Part shown: positions 35,290-46,091 of the stretch, piece after piece
How the letters are laid out: each line of letters begins with the position of its first letter
Numbering within the stretch: the stretch's first letter is position 1
NCBI GenBank assembly: GCA_030765065.1
Contig: CM060987.1
Coordinates: 73,604,557 to 73,668,556 of the forward strand
Reading direction: 5' to 3'
Source of the DNA: Deroplatys truncata
Taxonomy: Eukaryota; Arthropoda; Insecta; Mantodea; Mantidae
Length of the DNA: 64,000 nucleotides
Position numbers and translations under genes: made by a program
The notes under the pieces: model-generated
The model's database searches: none
What the model was told of the DNA's origin: nothing
The model's input: the letters and a program-made list of their open reading frames with translations, nothing else

Positions 35290-36260
35290 ATGCGCTGCAA
35301 TTAGAGCTGCTATATGCCATGACATTGAATCAAAAAGGTTCTGAATAAGTTCCTGAGGGATTTCCCTCCGCAGTTTGTATTCGAGCTCACAAATCCGTGA
35401 CACTGGTTACTGGAGGACCGTGATGCACCAGGTGCCGACCTACCATATCCCAGACATGTTCGGTGGGTGACATGTCAGGTGAACATGCAGGCCAGGGAAG
35501 CAATGGTACCCGTTGGTCTTCGAAGAAGACTTGTACATTCCTCACAGTATGTGGCCGGTATTGTCCTGTTGAAATGTGGCCTGTAGAGATGCCTGAAGCA
35601 GGGGGAGTACCTCAGGCTCTACAACCACTGTTAGATACCGATTGCTGTTAAAAGTGCCCTCAGTTCGTAGGAGGCGAGATCGATCACACCTGGTGTTTGT
35701 CCGCTATGCCGCTCAACAATGCAGCCCTCCAGGTTGCGCTCACCATGGTACCGCCAGACACGTATGCGGCCATCACTGTAGGACATGTTGAAGCGGGACT
35801 TGTCCGAAAAGACTACATTTTGTCACTCAGCATCCCAGTGACGGTGTTCACGTGCCCATTGCAGTTGGAGGAGCTTGTGGTTTCTGACAATGGAAGCCGA
35901 CGTAATGGCATGCATGCAACCAGTCCAGTTGCAGACAAGTTCACACCTTTTGCAGCACTCCAGCGTCGAGCCAACACTCTGGATGAAGTTGTACGGTCCG
36001 TTATGGCCATGCGGACAAGATGACGGTCATCCCGTTTTGTGGTCATGCTCCGTGGTCCAGTACCCACTCTTCACTGTGTATGACCTTCATCTATCCACTG
36101 CTTCCACATACGCATCACTTTCGTAGCAGCATGCCCTGTACGAGCAGAAATGTTACGGTATGGCAAACCCGCTTCTTGGAGACCGATCATTCTGCCCCAT
36201 TCGAACTCACTCACATGCCGATATGGCTCCTTTGACGTCGACGAGGCATACTGGCACTCA
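35290..36260 (-). pseudogene. Tc1-like DDE transposase, disrupted
   Basis: The minus strand starts MPRRRQRSHIGM near 36250. It continues, with frame changes, through RDDRHLVRMAITDRTTSSR (about 36040), a WSAAKGVNLSATG block, NVVFSDKSRF (first Asp block, about 35810; the usual Glu is Lys), SYSDGRIRVWRYH (about 35770) and, near 35480, a P-W-ACSPDMSP-EHVWD region. This order is that of a DD34E Tc1-like transposase. The second catalytic block is poorly readable and several stops are present. Confidence 0.78.
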
Positions 36261-36910
36261 CTTTATTGTTTCCACCTTGTTTGACAGCTCTGCACTGACT
36301 ACACTGGGCACAACGCTGATCTTGTCGGACCGACATGAGAGGGCTCTGCTCAGCCTACGTTGTGAGTATAACAAATTGTATGTTGCAAATAAATGTTTGT
36401 TTACATAACTTTAACTGCCCCACGTATGGGAGCCAATTTGCAATAGCAATTTTACGTGTTTATAGCACCACGTTGTGGAAGCCGATTTACGAGAGCAAAT
36501 ATGTGTTTACTTCACGCGAAGCCATCTTGTGTGACGTCATTCGTTGGTCTGGTCCATAGTTCCCTCTGGCGTAGCAATTTGTATCAGTTTTTGAAATAAT
36601 TTATTTTAAATGTCCGCCGGTTAGCTGTTTGGGATCGAACATGTTTCTCTTGCAGGGTGTGAAGCGGAAAGGAATCTTTTGTCTAGAAATGATATTGACG
36701 AAGAAATTGGTTTTATAATCTTTATTGCAGAACACGTTCACGAACACTTTCACATATTTATCTTGATAATCGCCATACTGAAACTGTTTGTAATAACTGC
36801 TTATCACTTTTAACTCACGTACTTCAACTTTGTATATTTAACTGTAGAATACTTTATAAGATTTCTCGTACTTCTGCTGCGCGTAACTTTACGAATTGAG
36901 AGACCGACAT

Positions 36911-37128
36911 GAGAATCTTGTTGAACTGGGAGCTGACGTGTTATGTGTTGAGAATCTTGTTGAACACTGGGGACGATGTATAATGTTTTGAGAATCTTGC
37001 CGAACTGGGGACGATGTGTAATGTGTTGTGAATCTTGTTGAACACTGGGGACGATGTATAATGTTTTGAGAATCTTGCTGAACTGGGGACGATGTGGAGT
37101 GTACGGAGAATTTTGTATAACTGGGGGA
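36911..37128 (+). repeat. About 39-bp tandem repeats inside the LTR
   Basis: Five to six imperfect units, each with GAATCTTG[TC][TC]GAAC and a [CT]GGGGACGATGT segment. Units alternate between two variants of about 38 and 40 bp. The same array occurs in the other LTR at about 40132-40350. It would lie downstream of the LTR TATA box on the transcribed strand. Confidence 0.85.
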
Positions 37129-37147
37129 CCCTCTCTTGAATCTACAC

Positions 37148-37155
37148 TATTTATA
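37148..37155 (-). promoter_or_regulatory. LTR TATA box
   Basis: TATAAATA on the minus strand, about 370 bp inside the LTR and about 120 bp downstream of the HSE-like trimer. The second LTR has the same box at 40369-40376, which would drive the full element. Promoter activity is inferred. Confidence 0.5.
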
Positions 37156-37274
37156 GGCTTGCCTTAAGGTACGCCTAAAGATTATAAATGAAATGCTATT
37201 GGCTTATAAAACGCGCCAACATTAGCGTCTATTTTAACATCCAATGAAAACCACTAATACATATTTCTTTTAGA

Positions 37275-37287
37275 GAACATTCTGGAA
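37275..37287. promoter_or_regulatory. HSE-like trimer in LTR
   Basis: GAACATTCTGGAA fits GAAnnTTCnnGAA exactly, the three-unit binding site of heat-shock factor. It is duplicated in the other LTR at 40496-40508 and lies upstream of the LTR TATA box. Heat responsiveness is inference. Confidence 0.45.
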
Positions 37288-38238
37288 GCTTTTTTACCGA
37301 AAAGGCGCGAAACATTACGTAACTTCCTGGTTCCCGGTACTGATAAACAACTAATTCCACCGCTGCGTTCTTGTGTTATTGTTAACAGTTTCAGTAAAGC
37401 CATATATTATTATTTACCAATAATAATTACAATTATTAAACCTCTGAAATCAATGTTACATAAAAATACATATTCATATTAAAATAATTATTTACATTTG
37501 AGTAATTTGTGATACAAATTACCGTATCATATGCCCCACTAGAAACATAATTATAAATATTTATAACTTGTTTAGAAATTTTATAATTTTGTTTTTAGTC
37601 TCCTAAATCTTGTAACACACGCTATCACTTTCACTAAACACTTCACACGCATTTAACACACGACATATGTTTTATCTCGCCACTACTTACTGGCTCTGGT
37701 TTAATTAATTTAGATATTAATCTGACATTACAAATTTTTTTTTTATAGCAAATACTTTACCCTAAATTATTTAATCACTGTTTCAAAATTGTTTACCCTC
37801 TTACATTGTTGACAAAAATTTATACATTTAAGATTTTTGTAATTATTACACATATTTACCAAAATATTCACCCTCTACACAAATATTTACATCTCTTAAA
37901 TCTAGGCACTGTTTCACATGTTCTATTTACTACATAAATATTTGTTTTTAATTAGTTTTAACAATTTTTTTGTTCTGAATTTATTATTATTTTAACAATA
38001 CTTTTGGAATTGTATTTACGTACTTTTAATTTAATATCATATTAAATTTCAATCTTTGCATTTTTAATTTTTAAATGTTGTTACAGTTACTAAAAATTTA
38101 TTTATTTATTTTTTTTTTTATATAATTTATTTCTCTTTTCAAATGACATATATAAATATTTAACCCTCTTACGTTCCAATACATTTCTCTGCAAGTCGTC
38201 TTTAACTATCCAGCATTTACTTTACATCACATTGCTAT

Positions 38239-39333
38239 TTACCCTGCTGGATCAAATTGTGTGTGGCTAAACATTACTCGTAGCCATAACCTAACCTTCA
38301 AATTGTTCATGAATAACCTCTTGTATTCATATGACATTTCTTTCCCTGATAACATTTGAGAACAATCTATAGTTTCTTGAACAATACATCTTTTAACAAC
38401 TGTCATTTTCAATTCATCTGCTATCTTTTTACTTTGAAAGTACTCTGACAAATCTGTACTAAACTGTACTGGACTGGAGTTTTCATTTTGAACATCTTGG
38501 TACAATTTCTTTCTTTGCATTATTGCCTCATTCTGTATTTCTGATATCTCCCCTCTGAAATTAACTTGCGCCTCATTTACATCTACATTCATAACCTCTT
38601 TTATCTCTCTTAGCTCACTTGAAATATTACTCACTTGACTTCCTAACTCTGTACATTCTACATTAACCTCACTTTCTTTGTTACCTATTTCCATGCTCAT
38701 GTCTAGCATTTTCTTTGAAACTTCTCCTATCTCACTTACTATTACTTTGTCATTTTCATCTCTCATTTCTGGCATACTACTATCTAGCTTCATAACTTTC
38801 TTTTCAATTTCTCCACTGCTTTGATCTACCTTTTGCTCCAATATATCATTACTCCTACCAATATTTTCAATTGATTTCCTGTTTTGTTCAAAGCTCTTAC
38901 CAATATCTTCCCTCAATTCTCTCTTATTCTGATCTAGTTTTTGTTCTAAACTCCTATCAATATCTTCTCTTAATTCCCTATTATTCTTTTGCATATCTTC
39001 CCTGTTTTGATCTATTTTCTTACTAAAATCTTCCCTTAATTCTTCCCTTAATTCCCTTTTATTCTTTTTCATATCTTCCCTCATTTTCTCATTACTCTCA
39101 TTCAACTTTTTCAGCATTTCCATAATCATACTAGTATCAAGATTAACATTTCCTGCTATTCTATTCTCACTTTCTGTACTAACATTTTCATCTTCAAACC
39201 CCAAAAAATCTGGGCTATTTCCTGTACTTTGTATTGGATCACAGCTAACTGTTACACTATCTCCCTCCATAATTATTTCTTCTGTATTGCTAGTAGCCAT
39301 TGTTTTTATTTTCCTACCGCTCCTAAGTATCAT
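38239..39333 (-). CDS. Gag-like coiled-coil protein of the LTR element
   Basis: A 364-residue intact frame, the only long one in the element, starts about 230 nt after the primer-binding site. The N-terminus MILRSGRKIK resembles the LRSG start of some insect LTR-element Gags. Residues about 70-190 are a highly charged array in which RELRED-I--S-EQ and KNNRELRED/DQNKRELRED recur, predicted to be a long coiled coil for self-assembly. The C-terminal third (YFQSKKIADELKM) is more ordinary. No CCHC zinc knuckle, protease or polymerase is visible. It probably packages its own RNA into particles using a helper element's Pol. No stop interrupts it, so it may be expressed. Confidence 0.8.
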   Translation of the reverse strand: MILRSGRKIKTMATSNTEEIIMEGDSVTVSCDPIQSTGNSPDFLGFEDENVSTESENRIAGNVNLDTSMIMEMLKKLNESNEKMREDMKKNKRELREELREDFSKKIDQNREDMQKNNRELREDIDRSLEQKLDQNKRELREDIGKSFEQNRKSIENIGRSNDILEQKVDQSSGEIEKKVMKLDSSMPEMRDENDKVIVSEIGEVSKKMLDMSMEIGNKESEVNVECTELGSQVSNISSELREIKEVMNVDVNEAQVNFRGEISEIQNEAIMQRKKLYQDVQNENSSPVQFSTDLSEYFQSKKIADELKMTVVKRCIVQETIDCSQMLSGKEMSYEYKRLFMNNLKVRLWLRVMFSHTQFDPAG

Positions 39334-39562
39334 TTAATTACCTTTTTGATGCTGTCTGATGCTGTAGCTTTGATGTCCAGCGTTCTGCCCCATTCTCCTA
39401 GGTTTGTATGTCGCTTCTGCGTTGTATGATGATGAATCTACGTTGTCTCGATTTTTTTGTAGTTGAATTTCCCTGTTGTCTCGGAATCTGCGTCTTGTAG
39501 ATCGTTTCACTGCTGCGTTCGCCTCTTCCTGGTTATTCTTGTTCCTTTCCTAGTAGCTTTGC

Positions 39563-39580
39563 CCCACGTTATGGGTGCCA
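39563..39580 (-). other. Primer-binding site of the LTR element
   Basis: On the minus strand, TGGCACCCATAACGTGGG lies 3 nt after the 5' LTR end. TGG plus an ACGTGGG segment is the usual form of a site complementary to a tRNA 3' end. The specific tRNA was not determined. Confidence 0.65.
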
Positions 39581-39583
39581 ATT

Positions 39584-40750
39584 TGCGAGATAACAAATTG
39601 TATGTTGCAAATAAATGTTTGTTACATAACTTTAACTGCCCCACGTATGGGAGCCAATTTGCAATAGCAATTTTACGTGTTTATAGCACCACGTTGTGGA
39701 AGCCGATTTACGAGAGCAAATATGTGTTTACTTCACGCGAAGCCATCTTGTGTGACGTCATTCGTTGGTCTGGTCCATAGTTCCCTCTGGCGTAGCAATT
39801 TGTATCAGTTTTTGAAATAATTTATTTTAAATGTCCGCCGGTTAGCTGTTTGGGATCGAACATGTTTCTCTTGCAGGGTGTGAAGCGGAAAGGAATCTTT
39901 TGTCTAGAAATGATATTGACGAAGAAATTGGTTTTATAATCTTTATTGCAGAACACGTTCACGAACACTTTCACATATTTATCTTGATAATCGCCATACT
40001 GAAACTGTTTGTAATAACTGCTTATCACTTTTAACTCACGTACTTCAACTTTGTATATTTAACTGTAGAATACTTTATAAGATTTCTCGTACTTCTGCTG
40101 CGCGTAACTTTACGAATTGAGAGACCGACATGAGAATCTTGTTGAACTGGGAGCTGACGTGTTATGTGTTGAGAATCTTGTTGAACACTGGGGACGATGT
40201 ATAATGTTTTGAGAATCTTGCCGAACTGGGGACGATGTGTAATGTGTTGTGAATCTTGTTGAACACTGGGGACGATGTATAATGTTTTGAGAATCTTGCT
40301 GAACTGGGGACGATGTGGAGTGTACGGAGAATTTTGTATAACTGGGGGACCCTCTCTTGAATCTACACTATTTATAGGCTTGCCTTAAGGTACGCCTAAA
40401 GATTATAAATGAAATGCTATTGGCTTATAAAACGCGCCAACATTAGCGTCTATTTTAACATCCAATGAAAACCACTAATACATATTTCTTTTAGAGAACA
40501 TTCTGGAAGCTTTTTTACCGAAAAGGCGCGAAACATTACGTAACTTCCTGGTTCCCGGTACTGATAAACAACTAATTCCACCGCTGCATTCTTGTGTTAT
40601 TGTTAACAGTTTCAGTAAAGCCATATATTATTATTTACCAATAATAATTACAATTATTAAACCTCTGAAATCAATGTTACATAAAAATACATATTCATAT
40701 TAAAATAATTATTTACATTTGAGTAATTTGTGATACAAATTACCGTATCA
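39584..40750 (-). repeat. 5' LTR of the non-autonomous retrotransposon
   Basis: 1,167 bp, collinear with the 36361-37529 LTR. Differences noticed are TGCGAGATAAC versus TGTGAGTATAAC at one end, one T missing in the TTTGTTACAT run, and CTGCATTC versus CTGCGTTC near the other end. ACGT follows at 40751-40754. Confidence 0.9.
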
Positions 40751-41099
40751 ACGTGTATCTCATCTCACTGCAAACCTAATCACTTATTGCTTGTACACTG
40801 TTCTACACTTCCACCAAGTTTGGAGTTATTCAAGAAATTTTTTCTTGGTGTTGCAATTTTCATAAACAGCAGTGTATTTCTCACTGTTAAAAACACCATT
40901 CTAATCCACAATATGACAATGAACCATACAAGTATATCATCGAACTCCCTGCTATAATATGTGAGTGAATTTAAGAAATTAATTTAAATATGTGATGCAG
41001 CTGCTATGGCCCAAACTTTTTTTTTGGGGGGGGGAACGGGGGGTCAGCGCCAGGCAGTTAGCAATCTTGCCCAGCATAAACACTGGAAGTGCTATCTTC

Positions 41100-41540
41100 A
41101 GCTAAGCAGAATCTTCTGGAGTTTCCCTATTTTCTCCATCTCTAGAATATTCTGGAACTCTAAACAGTGGCTAGATAAGCAAGGCTCTCATGAGTAGGTT
41201 GATGAGTAAGTTGGTGGGAAAATAGGAGAGTTAGCAAAGAAGCAAGTAAGTCAGTCAGTTGGAGAGTGCATTTCTGATGCAATATCAAGTGCAATTCTAC
41301 AAGTCAATCTGTGACAACAATTGTAATATACAAATAGTGCTGCTTCAATGAGAGATTAGAGACATCTTGTGTTCAACTTCTCAGCAAGTGAAGTGGACCA
41401 GCAAAGAGGCTATGTTGGGCATATTTCATTGCACTGCTACATTGCGAAGTGACAGTGAGAAATAAGTGAAGTCACAGTGAAAGCTGAGCTAGATTAAAGC
41501 TTGGAAGTGGCAGTAAAGTGACGGTTAAAACTGGATAAAG
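41100..41540 (+). repeat. Dispersed promoter-bearing repeat, copy 2
   Basis: It aligns in blocks with 1-340. The shared order is an HSE-like region, a TAGATAAG at the TATA position, GAGTGCATTTCTGATG, GTGCTGCTTC, GCATATTTCATTGCACTG, and GTGAAGTCACAGTGAAAGC. Insertions and deletions separate the blocks. No coding part is recognised. It may be a relic LTR. Confidence 0.55.
41145..41157. promoter_or_regulatory. HSE-like trimer in repeat copy 2
   Basis: GAATATTCTGGAA is an exact GAAnnTTCnnGAA. A near-match, GAATCTTCTGGAG, lies about 35 bp upstream. The position relative to the downstream TATA-like sequence is similar to copy 1. Confidence 0.45.
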
Positions 41541-42136
41541 TCACAATATATTTAATGTTTTCTAGTTATCAGTAACTATATGTTATATTAACATTTTGTG
41601 CTACAGCCCTCCATATCACTTGGAGGTTTTAAATTTGGACCTTAGATATTGGATATTTTCTCTTTTTGGACATCAGTGGGCATTGTGGACTTTTTGCATA
41701 CTACAAACATTTTAGTACTGAACTATATCTCTACAGCGATCTTTACCTAGCCCTGAACCCATAAATAAAACATAAAAAGATCAAGATCTGACTTATTTTA
41801 AACTACCTAATTGCCTATCAGCACAGGGAGAATGCTTTCATGAAAAAAAATTGTATACAGCTGTGCATTTTAGCATGAAATAAAAATTTTGCAGGCTAAA
41901 TTGCTGTTCTGTGATTGGAATTTTATTAATGAGAGACTGAAAGACAGATACAGTGTTACCTGAAATTCTTTACCTGCAGTTTGAAGGTACTTCAACAGCA
42001 GATGTCTGTACAAATTATGTCTTTTAATTTATTGTTCTATGCATGCCATTAATGTGCAAAACAAGATTATAAAAATCCTAAGCTGCTACAGTAGTAAATG
42101 CATACATTGCAAAAATAACAGTAATTAATTTTCCAG
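41541..42136. other. Intron sequence upstream of exon 6
   Basis: Nothing recognised. It ends in the acceptor TAATTTTCCAG of exon 42137. Confidence 0.5.
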
Positions 42137-42315
42137 GTCGAATTCCTTCATCACCAAGTGTTTTTACAGCAGATGAATACCGGGCCTGGCTCCAACGCAC
42201 ACCGTCCACCAGTGCCATATACGAGAGGATACGAGCTAGCCGTGATGTTCTGGCTGCCCAGAGAGCAGCCAGATTTACATATAGTGCAGAAAATCTATTA
42301 GATAGATCAAGGGAG
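42137..42315 (+). CDS. Host gene, internal exon 6 (helical patch)
   Basis: Acceptor AATTTTCCAG at 42136; consensus donor GGGAG|GTGAGT. It enters in phase 1 and leaves in phase 0. The peptide RIPSSPSVFTADEYRAWLQR is followed by TPSTSAIYERIRASRDVLAA and QRAARFTYSAENLLDRSRE. This is the only part of the visible protein with continuous helix-forming, Trp-containing sequence, so it is the best candidate for a folded or binding segment. It is GC-richer than its surroundings. Family not recognised. It lies after a 12.3-kb intron full of transposons. Confidence 0.9.
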
Positions 42316-43639
42316 GTGAGTGAAATTAAAATATTGTCTTTCTTACTTTGTATTACTCTTTTATATTTTCTGGAAAATAAGGTAAGTAAATAGAAAATTA
42401 TGCACAAGCAAAAAGTAGCTTTAAATTTATTTAAAAAGAGGGCTAATGTGTTTCAAATGCAGGTTTACCAAACTGTAAATTCATGAGAAAATTGTACATT
42501 CATTAAAAGCAGCGTATTTCCATTAGCATTAGAATAACTATAAGATTTTTCTCATTACATCATTCCTTCCTTATATGAAAAGTGAGAATGGGCACCATTT
42601 ATTAAAATAAAAATGGAAATGTTTCTTCATTAAAATTTAAATGCGGTTTTTTTTTTAACTGTACTAAATAAAGTATTTTCTTTTCCCCTGTTTCCAAATA
42701 AAACTGTGTGTTTGTGATATTTTAAATAAGTGGTTAGAATTGAATCTATCATTCACTGTTATCAACCCTTCTTTGTGGGTTTTGCAAGTGACTTGCAAAT
42801 ACTTTGAAAATACATTAAAACCTCTAAACGAACAGTAATTTTGGTTGAGAGTTTCCTGAATTAACAAAAATAGTGTAGTGTTTATATTAACTGGTTTTAC
42901 CAAACATTCAGCTGTAACATACATTTCATCTGCCACAGCATTTCCACTTGAATAAGATTATTTACACCACTTGTATATGTCTAATATTTGGTTTTCAGGA
43001 TGGCATTCATCTCATTGGTGACATTTTCTTTATATTCTATTTCAAGACAAATGATAAAAGATATTGTTTCTTTTTCTTATGGATGAAATAACAATGATGA
43101 TGATAACAATCGCAACAACGTGGCTTGACTTTTGTAAACATTGTATCAGGTTACAGTTGCCCTTACATTATCTCCTATCTCTTATCATTTTAGTTAAATA
43201 GCCCTGTCGCTTTAATAAGGGACAGTACAAGGATGAATCCAAAAGAGGGGAGGGCATATGAATAAAAAATACAGACTGCAACATGTCATAATGTGTCTTA
43301 GTGTCAACAAGAAGTCATAAATAGATTTGGTGCAAAAACATAGAAAGATGGACTTTATCATTTAAGTAAAAATGTATGCAGAAAGGAAGTTTGATTTTTC
43401 ACTCTTTGCATGGGTGCTTCTTTTTTGGATAAGTCAATTGGTTTTTTTTAAAATGTAAGTATAAATGCTAGTATTTTTTTACTTCTACATTGATTAATTC
43501 ACAGCTATTTTATTACATTTTTCCTGCTGTAATCTTTTTGTTGACTGGTTCAAAATCTATTAAATATTGTTAGTACCAGGTATGATATTATTTATTTTGC
43601 CCCTTTTAGAATATGATCCTCCAAATTTATTCTATTTCC
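42316..43639. other. Intron sequence, nothing recognised
   Basis: The antisense frame through exon 6 and the 42664-42936 minus frame have no domain support. Confidence 0.5.
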
Positions 43640-45190
43640 TAATTTTTTAAAAATTATCTAGGAAGGATTCCCAAATCACCCTTTGTGACCTTACAGAAAT
43701 CCTGGATACTCCCTAGGGACAGTAGGCTATTAATTAAATTTTTCTTAGGAAGATGATCATCTGTGTTTATCAATCCCAGTAGTTCATATCTTTTCCTGCA
43801 CAGCGCTTTGCATTTGAAGATCATATGATAGGCAATTTTGTCCTCTTCATTGCTTAACCTGCATACTAGTTCTTCCCGAAGATTCCCATTGTATATAGGT
43901 GTTTCCGTATTCTGCAATGTTCTGTCAAGAGCTTTTATCAGGCTTATTTGGGATTTATTGAGATTAAGTACCTCTTCAGTAATGAGAAGGATATTTTACT
44001 TATCATTTGCTTACTGCACTTGCATCCTTTATTTGAAACCATCACAATTGGTGGTGATAATTAATCCACTCGTCAATGGCTCTTCAAACAGAATTTAAAG
44101 GAATGTCAAACACCAGTTCAGACCCAGATCCTTTCCTTGCCAAGGTATCTGCTTTTACATTGCCTAAAGTTCCTGTATGTCCAGGCATCCACCAAGAGTA
44201 ACCTTGTTATGTTTTGTCATTTGTATAAGGCTCATTAGGTAGTCCCAGACTAACTTAGATGTTATCTGATAGCTTGCAATGACTTTCAAGGCAGCCTGGC
44301 TCTCAGAGAAACTCCATGTTGCTTCCTTTGTAGCTCCTATTTAGATTCTCCTGGTGTAGGTTTCAATTGCATAAACTTCAGTTCAGAATACATATATACT
44401 GGCTGAAAACTGCTCTATCTTACCTATGGATTAGGATTGTGTGGGCTCAGTAAAATAGTCGGTGGTACAGCATGCCTGGATGATGACGGGACAGATAGAG
44501 GCACCCATTGTGAGACCTGTTTTGTAAATTTTCAAAATATATAGCTATACTCACTTTTTTTTTTAACCCTATTGGATTCTAAATAGTGAGTTTTGGTTTT
44601 CTGTACTTATGTGGAATAAATAACAATTCCAGCTAAAAGCTGAATTGCATTACTTTCACTGGATGTCCAGAAACTTTTGACTGACAGTATATATATGTAT
44701 ATCAATAGCAGGCAGGTTAAGAAGGATTTCCATTGCAACTGATGGAGTATTTTTCATGGACTTTGTTATACAAAGGCAAGCCAACCTTTGAACACTGGAG
44801 AGTCGTTAGCTGCCTGTTTTTGTCTAACTTTAGGCCACCATACAAGTGACCCATTGGTAATTATGTGTCTCATAACTGCTTTATACAGCCAAAGCATCAT
44901 CTTTGGTTTGAGTCCCCATGTAATAGGTACCAAAGGTTCTTCTGGCTACCATAAGAGCCATTTTCCCTTTGTTTACTATTCTTTGCAGATGTAGGTTCCA
45001 TGTAAGTTTGCTATCTAGTAGTAACCCAGACACTTAACATTGGAGCTGATCTGCAATTGTTCATTGAATACAATAGGAGTTGAAACCATCCATTTGGTTT
45101 ATGCATGAATGGAATAAGTGCTGTCTTAGAAGGGTTTAACCCAAATGTTTATCTCTTTGCACCACTTTTCCACATATTTCAGAGCTTAAA
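43640..45190 (-). pseudogene. LINE remnant: RT C-terminus and RNase H (LINE D)
   Basis: The minus strand reads, from 5' to 3', SGLLLDSKLTWNLHLQRIVN (about 45035-44975), VQRLACLCITKSMKNTPS, an RNase H end WWMPGHTGTLGNVKADTLAR (about 44205-44140) and the tail LREELVCRLSNEEDKIAY with KALCRKRYELLG (43917-43770). This is the layout of Jockey/I-type LINEs. Stops and frameshifts are frequent. The reverse transcriptase catalytic core lies outside the fragment. Confidence 0.72.
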
Positions 45191-45599
45191 TCATGAGTAT
45201 GAATGTTGACTGGCATACTTCCCTGGATGAGTATGACATCATTGGCAAATTCTTGTGTATAGAACTGGTGGTGATGGTGACAATGGCGGCCATTGTCATC
45301 ATTAATGGGCTTGATAGAATGTTGCTGACACTATCGAGTTATGCTGTTTACAATTGTATGAAATTCTTCAGTTTGAATATTTCCCAATTATATGTTTCAT
45401 AATATGTACATAAAATTTAACAGCCTTTTATATACATGGTAACCTACAATCCAGTTAGACTAGATTTATTATATGGCAACCCTGTATTGGGCAAAGCTAC
45501 AGCACTTGCTGTTCAAATTATGAAGGAACAACCAGCAAGTTATGGGCAACGTTTCTGAAATTCACACAAAAAAGTACATAAAAACTATATGTTTAGCCT

Positions 45600-46040
45600 A
45601 CCTGTGTTACAAGAGGTGTTGAAAATGAAAATCTTGAAAGAGAGCTCTCCACCTTACTGAATATCTGAATATACTATATACCAAATATCTGAACATGGAG
45701 ATCATGTTTTCCTTTGTGTGTGTTATGGGAGTGGATACCTTTATTTGTACGTAGTTCTCCCTGATGTCGCTTACAATTTCTGTTATAAAGGGACAAGCAA
45801 TTTCTATTATAAAGGAACAAGCTAATAGCAGTATATGTTCTCTAAAGTATGGCTTGCAAGACTTCATGTTATCTGTTCCACTTAGACTTGTAGCTGTCTT
45901 TTGGATTTTGAATATTCTCTCACATTTTCCTCCCCAAAACGTTATTCCATATTTTAACTGAATTTGAAAATGAGTAAAATATATGTCTTTCAGTCTAATA
46001 AATGCACTGTACACCTGAGACATTTAAGCATGTAACAAAT
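45600..46040 (-). pseudogene. LINE reverse transcriptase fragment (LINE E)
   Basis: A mostly open minus-strand frame (46023-45607) reads LKDIYFTHFQIQLKYGITFW, IFKIQKTATSLSGTDNMKS and CKPYFREHILLLACSFIIE. The YF--FQ--L-YGI-FWG block and the following IF--QK-A-R region mark the part just after the reverse transcriptase core in Jockey-like elements. It overlaps functionally with LINE D, so it comes from a different insertion. Confidence 0.68.
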
Positions 46041-46091
46041 AAAACTAAATATAGTTGCTAAATGTAAATATGAGTGTCCTGTTCATGTAAG

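Larger units (their letters stand above)
36361..37529 (-). repeat. 3' LTR of the non-autonomous retrotransposon
   Basis: 1,169 bp. It starts TGATACGGTAATTTG (minus, at 37529) and ends CTCACA at 36361. On the minus strand it has an HSE-like trimer (37275-37287), a TATA box (37148-37155), an array of about 39-bp tandem units (36911-37128) and an AATAAA signal near 36600, which suggests U3-R-U5 order. On + the adjoining TATGCCCCACTAG is the complement of a purine-rich primer (AGTGGGGCA). Confidence 0.9.
36361..40750 (-). mobile_element. Non-autonomous LTR retrotransposon (Gag-only, young)
   Basis: Two long direct repeats (36361-37529 and 39584-40750, both TG...CA when read on the minus strand) flank a 2,054-bp interior. 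A primer-binding site adjoins the 39584 LTR and a purine-rich G-run adjoins the 37529 LTR, so the sense strand is minus. ACGT is duplicated at 36357-36360 and 40751-40754. Only a Gag-like gene is present; protease, reverse transcriptase and integrase are absent. I found about four differences between the LTRs, implying a recent insertion. It must depend on enzymes made elsewhere. Confidence 0.92.
35134..40874 (-). mobile_element. Tc1-like element split by an LTR retrotransposon
   Basis: The left end near 35134 (TACTGCCCTTTGTGG.. then AAATTGCAACACCAAGAA) matches, inverted, the right end at 40840-40874 (TTCTTGGTGTTGCAATTTTC..CAGCAGTG). TA flanks both sides. The 4.4-kb LTR element at 36361-40750 lies between, with ACGT duplicated at the break. 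Without it the Tc1 element is about 1.35 kb, a normal length. The transposase is on the minus strand. Confidence 0.85.

Noticed and set aside
35697..36126. Overlapping + and - frames of 80-110 codons
   Set aside because: The + frames are shadows of the minus-strand Tc1 transposase.
36601..36807. 68-codon minus frame present in both LTRs
   Set aside because: It is identical in the second LTR at 39822-40028 only because the LTRs are near-identical; it lies in the R/U5 region with no domain.
39463..39780. 105-codon + frame near the 5' LTR
   Set aside because: It crosses the LTR boundary on the antisense strand of the retrotransposon and part is repeated in the other LTR.
42078..42407. 109-codon minus-strand frame across exon 6
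   Set aside because: The + strand exon has splice sites, phase continuity and a coherent helical peptide; the antisense has none.
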